DNA of 64,000 bases from Ashinkailepas kermadecensis (GCA_034440615.1 JAOTOM010004667.1:254501-318500), one strand, 5' to 3'. Positions 1-11,560 are shown, counted from the first letter of the stretch. Program-made: numbers and translations. The notes: a model not told the origin generated them from the sequence alone.

Positions 1-175
1 ATTTTTCAACATGTGGCTTCTGGTGGCACAAGGAACACGCGAGTCTGAACGTCTGGTTCGGCTATGGCGATTATACGAAAACCCAACATCCTTACAGACG
101 GAAATATTTTGCATGGCAAGTGCAATTTTTCCCACTTGCATTGCTTTCAAAAGCGGCTTGTTCGGCACTGAATGT
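1..175 (-). repeat. Dispersed repeat family A, inverted copy
   Basis: Read on the minus strand, this segment carries the same ordered landmarks as the plus-strand copies further right: GGTTTTCGTATAATC, then an 'accgaaccacac'-like block, a TCAGAC(A/T)CGCG block, then GTGCC(A/G)CCAGAAGCCACAT. It is cut by the window edge. It shows no coding capacity. Being opposite in orientation to the copies at 299-4003, it creates a long imperfect inverted repeat. Confidence 0.6.
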
Positions 176-298
176 ACACGGTTGGTTGGTTGGTTGGTAT
201 GAACGGTTGGTACGAGCAAGCTGCGCATGTGAAAGCATCAATAGACAAACCAAGATACCTTCGGTATGTTATGTTATCGTATGATGACCGTCCCAAAT

Positions 299-545
299 CA
301 TCACTCTTTCAGACACGCTTGTTCCTTATGCCGCCAGAAGCTACATTTGGAAACATGCCGAGTGAACAAATGTATACCGAAAATGTCAAAGATGTTTCTG
401 GCAGACACGCGAACATCGTCCGTTTATGCTTTCGCATGATCAGCATACTCGGCACAAATCTTCAGATTCGTGTATTTTTGGTGCCGAAAAAGCTGCGTAA
501 AAAAAATATGTGAAATGTGTACTTGCCAGGCAGAGTATGGCCCGT
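299..545 (+). repeat. Dispersed repeat family A, copy
   Basis: The segment begins at TTTCAGACACGCTTG, passes through GCCGCCAGAAGCTACATTTGG and TTTCTGGCAGACACGCGAAC, and ends in the 'cttcagattcgtgtatttttggtgcc' and 'gtacttgccaggcag' blocks. The same order recurs at 1.4-2.0 and 3.1-4.0 kb. It happens to be open in one frame, but the other copies are broken in that frame, so I read it as non-coding repeat. Confidence 0.6.
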
Positions 546-1384
546 GGCAGCAAAATCTTCCATCTTCTAGAATTACTATCACGGCTATTTGAAGCGCTTA
601 ATCAAAGATGATTTTGAAGAAAATCAGTTCAATGCACTCTCGGGATCGTCATGAGTTCAATGTATTTCAGTAAGTTAAATAATGACATCACGTTCACATT
701 TGAATTATTTGCACATAACGTGACCACCCCACAAAACACTTCTAAGGTACAGTTGATATTAAAACAACCAATGATGACACGATGCATGGAGGTGACGAAA
801 AAGCAGCAGCAGTTCAACACATGATTTGGGCAGAAACCGACAGAGGGAAAGAGAGAGAGAGAGATAGTCAGATACAGAGACCGGAAGAAAGAATGGGGAC
901 AAAACGAGAGGAAGAGAAGCGAAGTCTTGTTTGCGAAGAAGCAAAGCCCAAACTTGTCGCTGTGGCCATGCTGGTGCTGTTGTTCAACTTGAATTATATT
1001 TACAAATAAGCAGAGTTCGACTGCGGATATTGGTTGGGATGTCACGGCACGGACGAGTTGTCACTTTTTTAAAGGCTCATCCACTCTGGAAACAGGGTAC
1101 ATCGGACAATATTTCTGTTTAGCGTGTGATTCGTTTCTGTCTCTATGAATATTGCTTCTTTTATTTTCCGCTGTCTTTTTCCAGTGTCAAATACTGGTGA
1201 TACCTCGATGTTGACCCAGTCTATCGCATATCCGAGTTTCCTCCAAACCGTCTTTGACTACGCGCCTCAACTAGCCGTGGTCGTACTTCTATATACCGTA
1301 GTCACAAACAGTAATATGAATTCGTTATTTAGGTTTTCATGTGATTGCTATAGCCGAACTAAACGTGCAGACCCTTGTGCCACC
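546..1384. other. No recognised feature
   Basis: This AT-rich stretch lies between family A copies. I see only a short GA-rich run near 850-865 and no protein homology, RNA gene or repeat shared with the rest of the window. Confidence 0.4.
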
Positions 1385-2010
1385 AAGCTACGTTTGGAGA
1401 AAAAAAATCACGAGTGAAAATATGTTTACCTAAAATGCCAATGATGCTTCTGGCAGACACCGAGCCATCTTCGTTTTATCCTTTCGGAGATCAACTCGCT
1501 CGGAACAAATCTTCAAATTCGTGTATTTTTGGACCTGAAAAAAACGCTGTGAAAGGCCAGTGGAAAATGTACTTGGCATGCAGACTCTATGATAGATGCA
1601 AGGAATATATGATATGCTAGGTTTTTGTTAATCGCCAAAACCGAACCACACCTCCAGACACGTGTCTTCTTTGTGCCGCCAATGCTGAAAATTTCAAAGA
1701 TGCTTCTCGCAGACATGCATATAGTGTCCTTCCGTGTTTACGAATGATAAGCTTGCCAGGAAGAAAACTAAAAATCCGTGTATTTTGGGGCCGAAAAAAT
1801 GCACCTAAGCTAAAATTCGTGTACTTTTGGTTCCGAAAAAGCCGCTTTGAAAATAAATGCCTATCAGTGAAAAAAAATTTACTTACCGCGTAGAACAGGC
1901 CTCTTGCTGAAATAAATATTCCATATTTTCGTATAGCCACGGTAACCGAACCACACGTCTAGGCTCGCGTGTTCATTGTGCCGCCAAAAGCAAAATTTGG
2001 AACAAATAAA
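1385..2010 (+). repeat. Dispersed repeat family A, consecutive degenerate copies
   Basis: Landmarks recur in register: 'ttctggcagacac' near 1447, 'aaatcttcaaattcgtgtatttttgg' near 1507, 'gtacttggcatgcag' near 1568, then a second round from about 1640 (CCGAACCACACCTCCAGACACG, GTGCCGCC) and a third start near 1940 (CCGAACCACACGTCTAGGCTCGCG). The unit is about 300-350 bp with many indels. This looks like tandem or repeated insertion of one old element. Confidence 0.6.
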
Positions 2011-3100
2011 GAGTTAGAAATTGTGTACTGAAATGCCAAAGTTCCTTATCGCAATGAAGCGAACATCGTATTTGTATATATGTATTTGTATTTACTACAG
2101 ACACATCCACAGACCACGGTGGCTATTATCGTGCCCGTCGAAATGTGTGAGATCAACAGGGATTGGGATATGATATGGGATATGGGATATGCGATAGGAT
2201 ATTGGGAAGAATGTAAGGCTGGGTTTTGAGATTGGGTAAGGTAAGGATACTGCAGCATGGGGCGAGTCAGCCAGCATCTGCCCCTCGCTCAACAAACAGC
2301 AGGTAGTAGGATGCAGGGATAGGGAACAAGTAAACAAAGAAATACAATCCAATGGAGAAGGGATGACCTTGTGAGCTCGAGATTCTTATCGTGAGGAGTG
2401 GTTCCTGTACTTCATGTAATTGAAACGGAGATGACGCTGCACAAACGCATACTTTTCATACACTACACTGCAATATGTCGCTGGTTTGTCGTTTGTGCAA
2501 ACATGGATCATGGTTAAATTATGATATGGCTGTGAGCTATTCTTTTTGCGTCACCATGATTCTCCGGGATCGGTGGATTGCCCGATAAATAAGTGCGTCT
2601 TCTTGTTTTGGCCTCGACGATTCCCAGCTCGAGATCCCTCCTCAACATGCTGATACAATATACATTTGGCTGTTTCAACTTCTTCATCTTTGAAGTTTTC
2701 ATTAATTAAACCCACTAGTTAGTCATGAAGAACGCTGCCCGCTTCGTTCAACAAGTATAATTTCGCTCATTTGCAACGGCTGCAATATTCCTTGCATCAG
2801 CAAAGGTTCTTCACCACAAACGTCACGTTCCGTGACGGAAAAAAAATTCGTGTAACTGAGCGAGCGAGGGCTTGGTCGAAAATGTCAACGATTCGCAGAA
2901 CAGTTAAAATAATTTACATTTAGCTGGTTGTTTCTTCAACACCGATCTAGATCGCCAAATCCAATTCACACGTACGTGATTCCACTTTCTTCACGTATAC
3001 GATTTACATCTTGAAAATTGCCTCTCTACTTCCAAAACGGGTTAAATCGAATAGTAAATGAGACGTACTTCTTCTTAAAAGTCCTTCCACTTAAAAACAC
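2011..3100. other. No gene recognised; short GATATGG-type repeat
   Basis: The stretch contains a short irregular GGGATAT/GATATGG repeat at about 2161-2206 and weak traces of family A near 2870-2990. No protein homology is visible on either strand. Confidence 0.4.
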
Positions 3101-4003
3101 AGAAATCGAATCGTTCTTTTATATTTCCGCATGATCACCTTATCCGAACCAATCTTCAGATTCATATTTTTAGAAGAAAAAGACGCTTCTTTAAAAAAAT
3201 GCAAATAAAAAATTGCACTTGACATGCAGACAAAAATTGCACTTCGATATGTTAGGTTTTCGCATTATAACCATAACCGAAGCACAAGTTCAAACTTGCG
3301 TTTTCAATGTGCCACCAGACGCCACATTTGGAAAAAAAAGGTATCGAAAAAATATCGACTGAAAATGTTAAAGATTCGTCTCGCAAACACGCGCACAGCA
3401 TCCATTGATGCTTGCGTATGATCGGCTTTCTACGAACAAAACGTAAAATCCATGTTCTTTTGAGGGCCGAAAAAGCCGGTTTAAAAAATACCAGTTAAAA
3501 AAAAATATGTGTCATGCAGAATAGGCCCCTGGTTCAATGAAATGTGCGATATGTTAGGTTTTCGTATAATCAACATAACCAAACCACACTTTCATACCCG
3601 CGTGTTCATTGTGCCGCCAGAAGCCACATTTGTGAAAATAACTAATGAAAGAACTTCGACTGAAAACGCAAAAGGTGTTTCTGTCAGATCCGCGAACAGA
3701 GTCTTTTCATGCTTGTGCATGAATAGCGAGTGAGTAACGAAACGAGTGAATGACAAGTGAAAAATATCGGCTGAAAATGCCGAAGATGCTTCTGGCAGAC
3801 ACGCGATCATCATCTTCTCATACTTCCGCATGATCAGCGTGCCCGGAACAATATTTCAGAATCGTATATATTTGTTGTGCCGCCTTAAAAAAACGAGTTA
3901 AAAAAGGTACTTGCCATGCAAAATAGGTCTTTGCTGAAAATGATTGACATTTTAGGCTTTCCCATTATCAACATAACCGAACCACACCTTCAGACACGCT
4001 AAG
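3100..4003 (+). repeat. Dispersed repeat family A, consecutive copies
   Basis: Three starts of the GGTTTTCG..AACATAACC(A/G)AACCACAC..TTCA..CGCG landmark are seen near 3250, 3553 and 3951, giving unit spacings of about 300 and 400 bp. The last copy is interrupted exactly after TTCAGACACGC at about 4003, where LINE-derived sequence begins. The LINE fragment or the repeat has therefore been broken at this junction. Confidence 0.6.
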
Positions 4004-5845
4004 TAGGCAGCTCTTGAGCTTTGTGGTTTCGTAGGTGTTGTTGCCAGGTACGCTGGCGTAATGTAAATTAAAGTGGTCAACGACTTGTTGTGGATCAGTA
4101 ATGTACTGTCCTTCCACCGTCAGCTGGGGAAACGGGCCTGATGGTGGGCGTTTCAGGTTGAAATGCTTATCAGGTCCCAGATTCTGCCGTTAGGGGTGAA
4201 CCTATTGAATTTAGGGACAAAAGACTGCCAACAGTTTTGGCGTGCAGTTCGAATTGCGTACCGGCAGTGTTTTTGGGATTGTATGTATGCCGATAGGTGT
4301 GCTTCGCATCTTTTGTATTGTTTTTGGACACGGCGCCATGCGGCAATTGCTCTTCGGAATGTCCGGAGTCCACCATGGTGTAGATGCCTTTTTTCCTAGG
4401 GTGATTACTTTGTGGGACTGAGTCTCGTGCTGCTGAGCTGATGGCCCTGAGTATTGTTTCGATTTTGCTGGTCTCTGAAGTTGCTAGGTTGAGGTCCATT
4501 TGATCCTCGAATTTTGCCCAGTCCGTTCTTTTCAAGTTCCAAGGTGGTCTGAATAGCTTAGTGTGGTGGGCAGCGCCCGTGCTGAGCCTAATTGAGATTG
4601 GGTAGTGGTCGCTCAGTCCGGGAACGTCTGAAACTGACCAGTCAAATAGTGGGCTTAATCGTTGGGTGCAGCACGTTAAGTCAATGCAACTGTCCGATCC
4701 TCCTAACGTCGGGCTGTAGTGGGTGGCGGCCCCGGTGTTTGGAAGTACTAAGTTGTGATTCGAAATGAACTGGTGAATTTCTCGTCCTTTTGTGTCCGTC
4801 CGATCGTTTCCCCAGGAGGGGTGTTTGACATTAAAGTCTCCCATAATTAGAACTGGTGGAGGAGCCTGAAGCAGCAAGTCGCTCAGCTCCTGTGGTGTGA
4901 GCGATGCAAGCTGACGGTGAGATGTATGGTGAGTGGACTGTGGTTTGGCAATGGGACATTTTGAGGCTGACTGCTACACAGTTCACAGGAGTATTTAACG
5001 TTACTCGACGATGAGGCATGCTGTTAGCGATGAGCATGGCTGCGCCCCAATTTCTATGTGGACCGTTTACGTTATCGACATGCCAAGTGTAACCTGGAAT
5101 TTTGTTCCAAATGGAGTCAGAGTCTCGAAAGTGAATTTCTTGGAGCGCGGCTAGTAATGGTTTTTGCTGCAGAAATTATTATTTGAATTATATGAACTTG
5201 CCTGAAAGGCCACCGGCGTTCCACTGGAGAAAAAGTTCCATTATCGAACGTGTTTAGTGTCTGTTGGTGCTTCTATACTTGGGTGATTTCGGTGTCGTGC
5301 TGGGGAGAAAGGTGGACGGAGAGGGGGTGGAAGGTGACTCAGGCAGGGGTGGTAGCCTGGATTTGGACGCACGGGTCCTGGGAGGTGAGGGGTGGCTTAG
5401 CGGCGGCATTTGCTCTGGGGAGGCGTGGAGGGTTCGGACGGGAGTCGTTGATTTGGGGTTTTGGGTTCGGGCTCGACGGGCTTGACAGGAGTGGTGGGTT
5501 CGGTCTGGGTTGTGGCCTCAGACGAGGTTTCGGGGTGGGTTTGGATGGATGCGCAGGAGATGGTGTGGCGATCGGTCTGGCAAGAGACGGTGGCCGTGGA
5601 CTTGTGGGAGGTCTGGGTGGAGACTGGGGTGGCCGTGTACTTGTGGGAGGTTTGCGTGGATGTTGTGGTGGCCTTGGGGCTAGGCCTTGGTTTTGGCCGG
5701 CCGGATGGGTGTGGCAGGGACCGAGGGCCCAAGGCAGGGAGTGGTTGGAAGGCGTCAAGGTGGCCGGGAGGGCCCTGGCCGGTTGGAGGCGGTGTGGCGA
5801 AGGGGTGCGGCCAGGTCTCTGGCCCTATTCGACGAATAGGGTCTG
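4003..5845 (-). pseudogene. Internal fragment of a Jockey/I-type non-LTR retrotransposon
   Basis: Read on the minus strand, the segment holds the tail of an ORF1-like protein (5845 to about 5397) followed by the start of ORF2 at 5241 (MELFLQWNAGGL), then an APE-type endonuclease. Visible endonuclease motifs are LAALQEIHF, NWGAAMLIAN, the GDFN motif (about 4840) and SDHYPI (about 4604). The chain then continues to ITDPQQVVDHFNLHYASV near 4060. In intact elements this endonuclease nicks target DNA for target-primed reverse transcription. Here the frame breaks: a stop follows residue 17 of ORF2, and frameshifts fall near 5180, 4940 and about 4170. The reverse transcriptase and 3' end are missing, as is the start of ORF1. 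It is a dead copy. Loss of the 3' part is unusual, since LINE copies normally lose the 5' part. The clade is inferred from the endonuclease and ORF layout only. Confidence 0.85.
5397..5732 (-). pseudogene. ORF1 (gag-like) C-terminal tail with TQT motif array
   Basis: This is an open frame of 111 codons within the LINE fragment, rich in Pro, Thr and Ser. It has five QT motifs with Q at residues 27, 40, 52, 64 and 76 (STQTS, STQTS, SCQTD, SIQTH, TTQTE), a spacing of 13, 12, 12 and 12 residues. TQT is the core of the motif bound by the dynein light chain LC8, and regular 10-13 residue spacing is typical of multivalent LC8 ligands. That function is inference. The frame ends at about 5397, some 155 bp before the ORF2 start, as expected for ORF1 of a two-ORF LINE. 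No zinc knuckle is visible, and the upstream part is absent. Confidence 0.55.
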
Positions 5846-7680
5846 AAAATGGTCTTATTTGTTATTTTGGGATAATTTTGAAAACCAACATGTTGGCTCG
5901 TGAGAAAGAATCGATTGATCAAACACATTTTATATCGGCGTATTAGGGTGGTTTAGATCGTGCAATACAACTTTGACACTATTTAGGCCATGCAAGCTCG
6001 AAATAAACCATGCAAATAGCAGTGTCTGAATACTTTGCCCAAATTGCGCAATTTGTTGCCACCTGACCTCACGACACATAATTGAGGTCAAACAAATTGT
6101 ATAATGAATTTCTACTGATTCTTCGGCATGCATACCAATGTAGAAATGATGTTAGAAGAACATGCATGTTACAAAAATACGAAAGTTGGCACAAAATGGG
6201 GAAAATTCACCGTGACCTCAGGTCAATGACCTAATTTAACACAAAAATTCGAGATATTCGTTTTGGAGACTGCCCAATTGCTCTCACATAGTAAGTTTCA
6301 TTTCAATATCTCTTCGTGTGCATTGGTTATCGATCATAAAATATTTTTGACGTGGTCCTCTTTGATATGAGCTAGGTCAATGGCATTACATAGCTTGAGG
6401 TTAACATTTTCACTTGAAACGCAAAAATGATCAAGGAAAAGATACTACAAATTTTGCGGCGCTGCGTGCCACCGTTTTCCAGTTATTACGGACGAATCTT
6501 AGGGCGAAGTAAGACCCCGAGAGAGTCCAATAGTTTCGTTTGAACCGCCGCTCGCTAAATGGTTGGTTCCCCTATGTTTTTCTGGAATTAGCATGAGAGC
6601 CATTGGGAGCTGTCCTTTTCCCTCCAATGCTGGAGAGCCTCATATAATTGCATGCATTGCCTTCAACCCCAGTCAATTTCATGAAACGATGCCTGTGGCT
6701 GTGTTGCCCATGTATATTTTGGAAATGAGGCGCATGACAAGCAATGTGAGCTATTGATCGGTTATAAGCACCTCTAGCACAGGGTGTAAGCACTTGTCAC
6801 CGTGAACGAAGAGCACATGCTCGTTTCTCGATTTGCTACTGAAATAATTTTCCGGTCAGTTTTTATACATGAGTAGGGCATTTCTTAACCTGAGAAGAAC
6901 ATGTAAACGTACCGGAACAGAGTTTGCTCAAAACATCAAAACAGAGCAGTGTTAAAAACATTGAAATGGTCGTCGGCAGGCAGCCGTATGAAGCACAACA
7001 GGCAGAACATAGAATCAGACGAATCTTGGCACGGGCGTCGCAGGCTACGTATCATCGCGACTACCCGGGCATTGGTGGCATTACTGGGCAATATACGTAA
7101 ATTCGGTGTGCGCTATTTTACTTTCCATTGCTTTCACCATGAAACGTGTTAACTTTCGCCCGCTGGGAGTTTTTCTTACCTCGACACCATAGAGGCCTTA
7201 CAAGCGCCATTCTGGTCTCTTCAGAACCAATAATAGTAGGAGAAAACAGACAACTGGATGAAGCAGGCTTTAAGAACAGGGTCCAAATGCCAGTTAGCGA
7301 TCGTCCGTGTAGTGGGCTTGTTGCAACGTCTGTAAGCTGTTCTCGATCACGGAAAAGGGACTCGCGCCACCGTGCAGCCACCTGGCATATCTAATGGGCC
7401 ATCTTCTGCTCACCCTCTGGTATTCCGCATTTATTTTCCCTCTGTTCTGGTAGCTTTCTATGGGCTGCAAAATACTAGTCAAAAGGCAGGTGCATACAGT
7501 TAAACAATGATAAAAACCTGCCGGTCGTGAACGGGTTTTCCTACCGAGCCTTGGGTCTAAGTTTGTCACATGTACTGCCCATATGGCCTTGTGATAATTT
7601 ATGCGATGATTTAGAAAAAGGAGTATCTATGCAACGGTAAAATGCAGCTTCACCACTGGTTAACGTGAAACTTTCCATTC
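5846..7680. other. No gene recognised
   Basis: I see no protein homology in this stretch. At 6213-6232 there is TGACCT-C-AGGTCA-A-TGACCT, which includes a perfect AGGTCA inverted repeat with a 1-bp spacer. The surrounding text resembles other 'GGTCA'-rich non-coding segments at 13.2 and 53.0 kb, so this may be part of an old dispersed repeat. Confidence 0.35.
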
Positions 7681-7689
7681 GCATTCACC

Positions 7690-8115
7690 AGTCGCTTTTC
7701 CTCTATTCTCTTCCGCCCCGCCTCCCACCCACACGCCCACACCCCACCCCCGCCGCGGCCGCCGCCGCCCGCGCAGCAATTTCAGCCCAAGTTCAGGTTC
7801 AAGGTCAGGTGGAAGGTCGCGGGGCTGGGCAGAATCAATGCCAAGCGGAGCGCCGTGCCTGGTCGGAAATACACCGCCGCTCCGACCCAACCGCTGCAGC
7901 GTCAGCTGACTGCTCCAGCCAGCAGCCGCCGGCGTGCGTCAGCAGCCCGCTGTGGCCGGACTGCCCGCGGAGGCGGCGAGTTCGCGGCTGTCGGCAGCTC
8001 GCACTGTTCTCCCAGCCCGACCGTTATTGATCTCCGCCCAGCTGAGGTCACCACCCCGTCGGCCGGGCCCGGGCGCGATTGATGTCCTGTTTACGCCGAC
8101 GTCATGACGTCACAG
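7690..8115. promoter_or_regulatory. CpG-rich patch with CRE palindrome, promoter-like
   Basis: From about 7690 the sequence turns strongly GC- and CpG-rich against an AT-richer background. It ends with overlapping GACGTCAT and the perfect CRE palindrome TGACGTCA at 8105-8112. No coding exon could be recognised on either side, so the assignment as a promoter is a guess from composition and motif. Confidence 0.3.
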
Positions 8116-8192
8116 GTGTCGTCGGAGTGGTCGACCTGCTGCGAGCGACCTTGGCAGCTCGGACGACTCCGAGAAGGCGCCCTGAAATGCAC

Positions 8193-8371
8193 GGTATGGT
8201 GGCTCTAGGCAGTAGCGTAGGAACAGGGTGGTGGGGAAGAGAGGGACCAGATGCAATTAACGGTATGGTGGCTCTAGGCAGTGGTGAAGGAACAGGGTGG
8301 TGGGGAAGAGAGGGGCCAGATGCAATTGACGGTATGGTGGCTCTAGGCAGTAGCGTAAGAACAGACTGGTG
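8193..8371 (+). repeat. 69-bp tandem repeat, 2.6 copies
   Basis: The unit begins at GGTATGGTGGCTCTAGGCAG, with starts at 8193, 8262 and 8331. The copies differ at a few bases only. Confidence 0.9.
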
Positions 8372-8419
8372 AAGAAGACAGGAGACACATGCATTTCATG
8401 CTATTATTCATGCCCCTCT

Positions 8420-8720
8420 AGACTAAACAGGCGCCCCTGTAAACTAAGAAGGCGCCCGTCTGGAGAACGGAGGCGTCAGTCTGGAGAACGGAGGCGCCCT
8501 TCTGGAGAACGAAGGTGCCCATCTGGAGAAGACAAGTGCCCCTCCAAATATCGAAGGTATTTCTCGGAATGACAAATGCGGACGTCTGCATAACGAAGAC
8601 GTCCGTCTCGATAACAAAAAGAACGTCCCTCTGAACTACTCAGGTGCCCCTCTAAACAGGTGCCCCTCTAAACAGGTGCCCCTCTGGATAATGAAGGAGT
8701 CCCTCTGAACACCTAAAAGC
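8420..8720 (+). repeat. Degenerate ~20-bp GC-rich tandem repeats
   Basis: Variations on GAGAACGGAGGCGCCCxTCTG run through the stretch and drift into GTGCCCCTCTAAACAG near 8645-8690. The style is like the interiors of the elements at 18.9-20.1 kb and 23.6-24.4 kb. Confidence 0.6.
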
Positions 8721-8866
8721 GTATGGGCCTTAGAGTGCCCATGCGCTTTTGGGACCTTTATGTCATGGAGGGAAGATCAACGCTGAAACGTTGGGCAATG
8801 CCCATTCTTTACCAATCGATAATTATGGATCGTTCAGCATGTTTATGTAATTTATATGACGCATAC

Positions 8867-9091
8867 TTAGCCTCTCCATAGCTGTCTCGTATGACTGTCT
8901 ACATCGGGACTTGCCAATAATACACCGTCAGCGTAAATAGATACGCCAGGTATATCACCCACAACACTATGCATTACTACGTAAAGAAAGCACGACGATT
9001 GAGCACAACCCATCGGCATTCTCTGTGGATAATAAGTCTTTCCGAGCGCGTAGAACGCACAAATCTTTCGCGATTCCTCAGACAGTTTCAA
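8867..9091 (-). pseudogene. LTR-retrotransposon (Ty3/gypsy-like) reverse transcriptase scrap
   Basis: This short open frame of 74 codons contains TYYPQRMPMGCAQSSCFL, a hydrophobic linker, then VSIYADGVLLASPDV. The order matches the fingers-palm part of an LTR-type reverse transcriptase: an aromatic/Pro-x-Gly-x-xx-(A/S) motif followed by the catalytic Y-x-D-D box. Here the box reads YADG, so the second catalytic aspartate is replaced by glycine. No protease, RNase H, integrase or LTR is seen nearby, and the frame starts and stops abruptly. It is a truncated dead remnant. Assignment to Ty3/gypsy rather than another LTR clade is tentative. Confidence 0.65.
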
Positions 9092-9146
9092 GTTCCAAAA
9101 TGCGTGCTAAGCATCCAAAGAAGAAGCAGTGGTCCAGTCGTGGAGG

Positions 9147-9419
<273 letters not shown>

Positions 9420-9549
9420 ATTGCCACGAAAACATGCATGAACAGTGTAAACAGTCAGATTCTCAGCCAGTAAATGATGATCAATTTAACTGTATGACTG
9501 AAGGCCAGGCACAATGCTAAGCAACTCACATGTCAAGCTCACCCACTAC

Positions 9550-9865
9550 CAGTGGCTGATCCAAGATTTGGTCAAGGGAGGGACCAGCCAAGTGCATGGT
9601 GTCCCATGGATCTTAGTGCCCCATATCCTGCTCAGAATGTGCACCCCTCCCCTCCACCGAAAACAGGAAAAAAAATTGGTGATCATACGTCCGAAGAGGA
9701 CGAAGTCCTTCACATCGGTTCCAAGTGCCCTGCACGTAGGTTCAGGTACTAAAGCCGGTCGCCCCCATTGTCCTCCTACCCCCAGTTTCTGATGTTTTCA
9801 TACAATTTTTGAACCCCTGAGGTTCTAGGGCAGGGGCCATGACCCCCACCCTGGGTACGCCACTG
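9550..9865. mobile_element. hAT-like non-autonomous element with 8-bp target duplication
   Basis: The left end reads CAGTGGCTGATCCAAG. The right end read in reverse is CAGTGGCGTACCCAGG, so the terminal inverted repeats agree at 11 of 16 positions. The flanks are CCCACTAC (9542-9549) and CCCAGTAC (9866-9873), 7 of 8 identical. CAG...CTG ends with 8-bp duplications are the hallmark of hAT transposons. The 316-bp interior is non-coding and GC-rich, so it would depend on a transposase supplied elsewhere. Confidence 0.75.
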
Positions 9866-10222
9866 CCCAGTACTCCCAACGGTGGTTCACTAGCGCTAAA
9901 AATCGTGTATGTACATTTGCGCTGTTTTACAGGTGCGCACCCCATACCGCTCGCATGCCGTGCAGGTGCAGATCCGGCCCCCATCCGCAAATGTGGGTTG
10001 CTCTGGTGGTGCACCGTCCTGTGCTGGCAAATAGAGCGGAGTGCAGCCGCGCGGCCAGCCCATCAGATGGAGATGGCATGGAGGGAAGCAGCCAAGCTGT
10101 CACTTGTAAGCTGCATGAGGAGTGGGATGCTGATTGTGCTGATGACGACTATGAACATGCTCCGTCGGAGGGTGACGCAAATATAGATATTGGGTGTTGC
10201 ATTCGCCGTCTGAAGCACACCG

Positions 10223-10620
<398 letters not shown>

Positions 10621-10744
10621 AACCAAAGGCTGCCTGAGTTGGCATTTCAGTCGTTCCCTGTCGACTATTTCTAGCTGCCTGGAATGTCCAGTCTCATGAC
10701 CCTCGTCGGATGACATACGCAGAAGACTACCCATTGCATTCAAG

Positions 10745-11287
10745 GCATACCACCACGACGTGGAAAGTATTATCGATTGCTTGGAAGTCGAGGTTGAGAA
10801 ACCTTCAAGCGTTGTTCCCCGAAGCATGTCGTGGTCAGAGTATGAAAGGCGGAATTATGTGAAGTAGTTCGTATGTCGCACGCCACTTGGCTTTATAAAT
10901 GTTGTTTCACGCGGTAAGCCGGGTCGCTGTAGTGACATGGAGATCTTGCGCAGATCTGGATTTCTCGACCACCTGAGGTCAGGCACCACCGTTTTAGCCG
11001 ACCGCGGCTTCAAGGGGATTGAGGTGGACCTTGTTGCCCGTGGGTGTCGTCTGGTCCGTCCAGCGAGTGTTCGCAAAGGCCAGCAACTGTCTTGCAGTGA
11101 GGTTACCAGAATGAAAACTATAGCCGACTGGCGCATCCACACAGAGAGCGTCATTGGTCGCATTCGCGTGCATCGGCTGCTGGACATTTATGCATGTATA
11201 CCTCTGCCTATGGTCGGTCACGTTGATCATATCGTGCTGGTTGCATGCGGGCTTGTCAACCTCCAGGACACAGTAGTTCAAGTTTAA
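10745..11287 (+). pseudogene. ISL2EU/Harbinger-superfamily DDE transposase remnant
   Basis: One reading frame carries [20 protein letters not shown] (first catalytic Asp in IIDC, about 10775), [30 protein letters not shown], then TVLADRGFKGIE (second Asp in ADRGF), and RIHTESVIGRIR (the Glu of the usual RIHVER box), ending ACGLVNLQD. This order is that of the DDE_Tnp_4 domain of ISL2EU/IS4EU-type transposases, which cut and paste DNA in the nucleus. A single in-frame TAG at 10865-10867 interrupts it. All three catalytic positions look retained, although the usual HVER is HTES. The upstream part is separated by the 395-bp TA array. An acidic frame ending near 10215 might be the N-terminal region, but I cannot show this. 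Terminal repeats were not found. Confidence 0.85.
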
Positions 11288-11560
11288 CGATGCAGGATAC
11301 CGCAAAGTTCGACTGAAGTTTTAAGCAACAGCTGATGTGTAAGCGAACACTCGTGTTATAGTCTTTGTTTTGAGTTCGAATCGAGACCGTTAATACTCTT
11401 CGCGTACCGATAATACATTACATGTACCTTTCAGGTATTTTTATTTTCCAATATCACGGCATACATTTGTTTGGTGAGACACCACAGGGCTGCGATTTGC
11501 CATGCGTCATATTGCACTGTATTTTCTGGAGGTCAACCTAATCACGGCATACATTTGGTC

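Noticed and set aside
172..513. 113-codon open frame in the family A repeat
   Set aside because: Other copies of the repeat are broken in this frame and no protein family is recognised.
5250..5946. Long Gly/Trp-rich open frames on the plus strand
   Set aside because: They are the antisense of the LINE ORF1 tail, whose sense frame on the minus strand explains the sequence.
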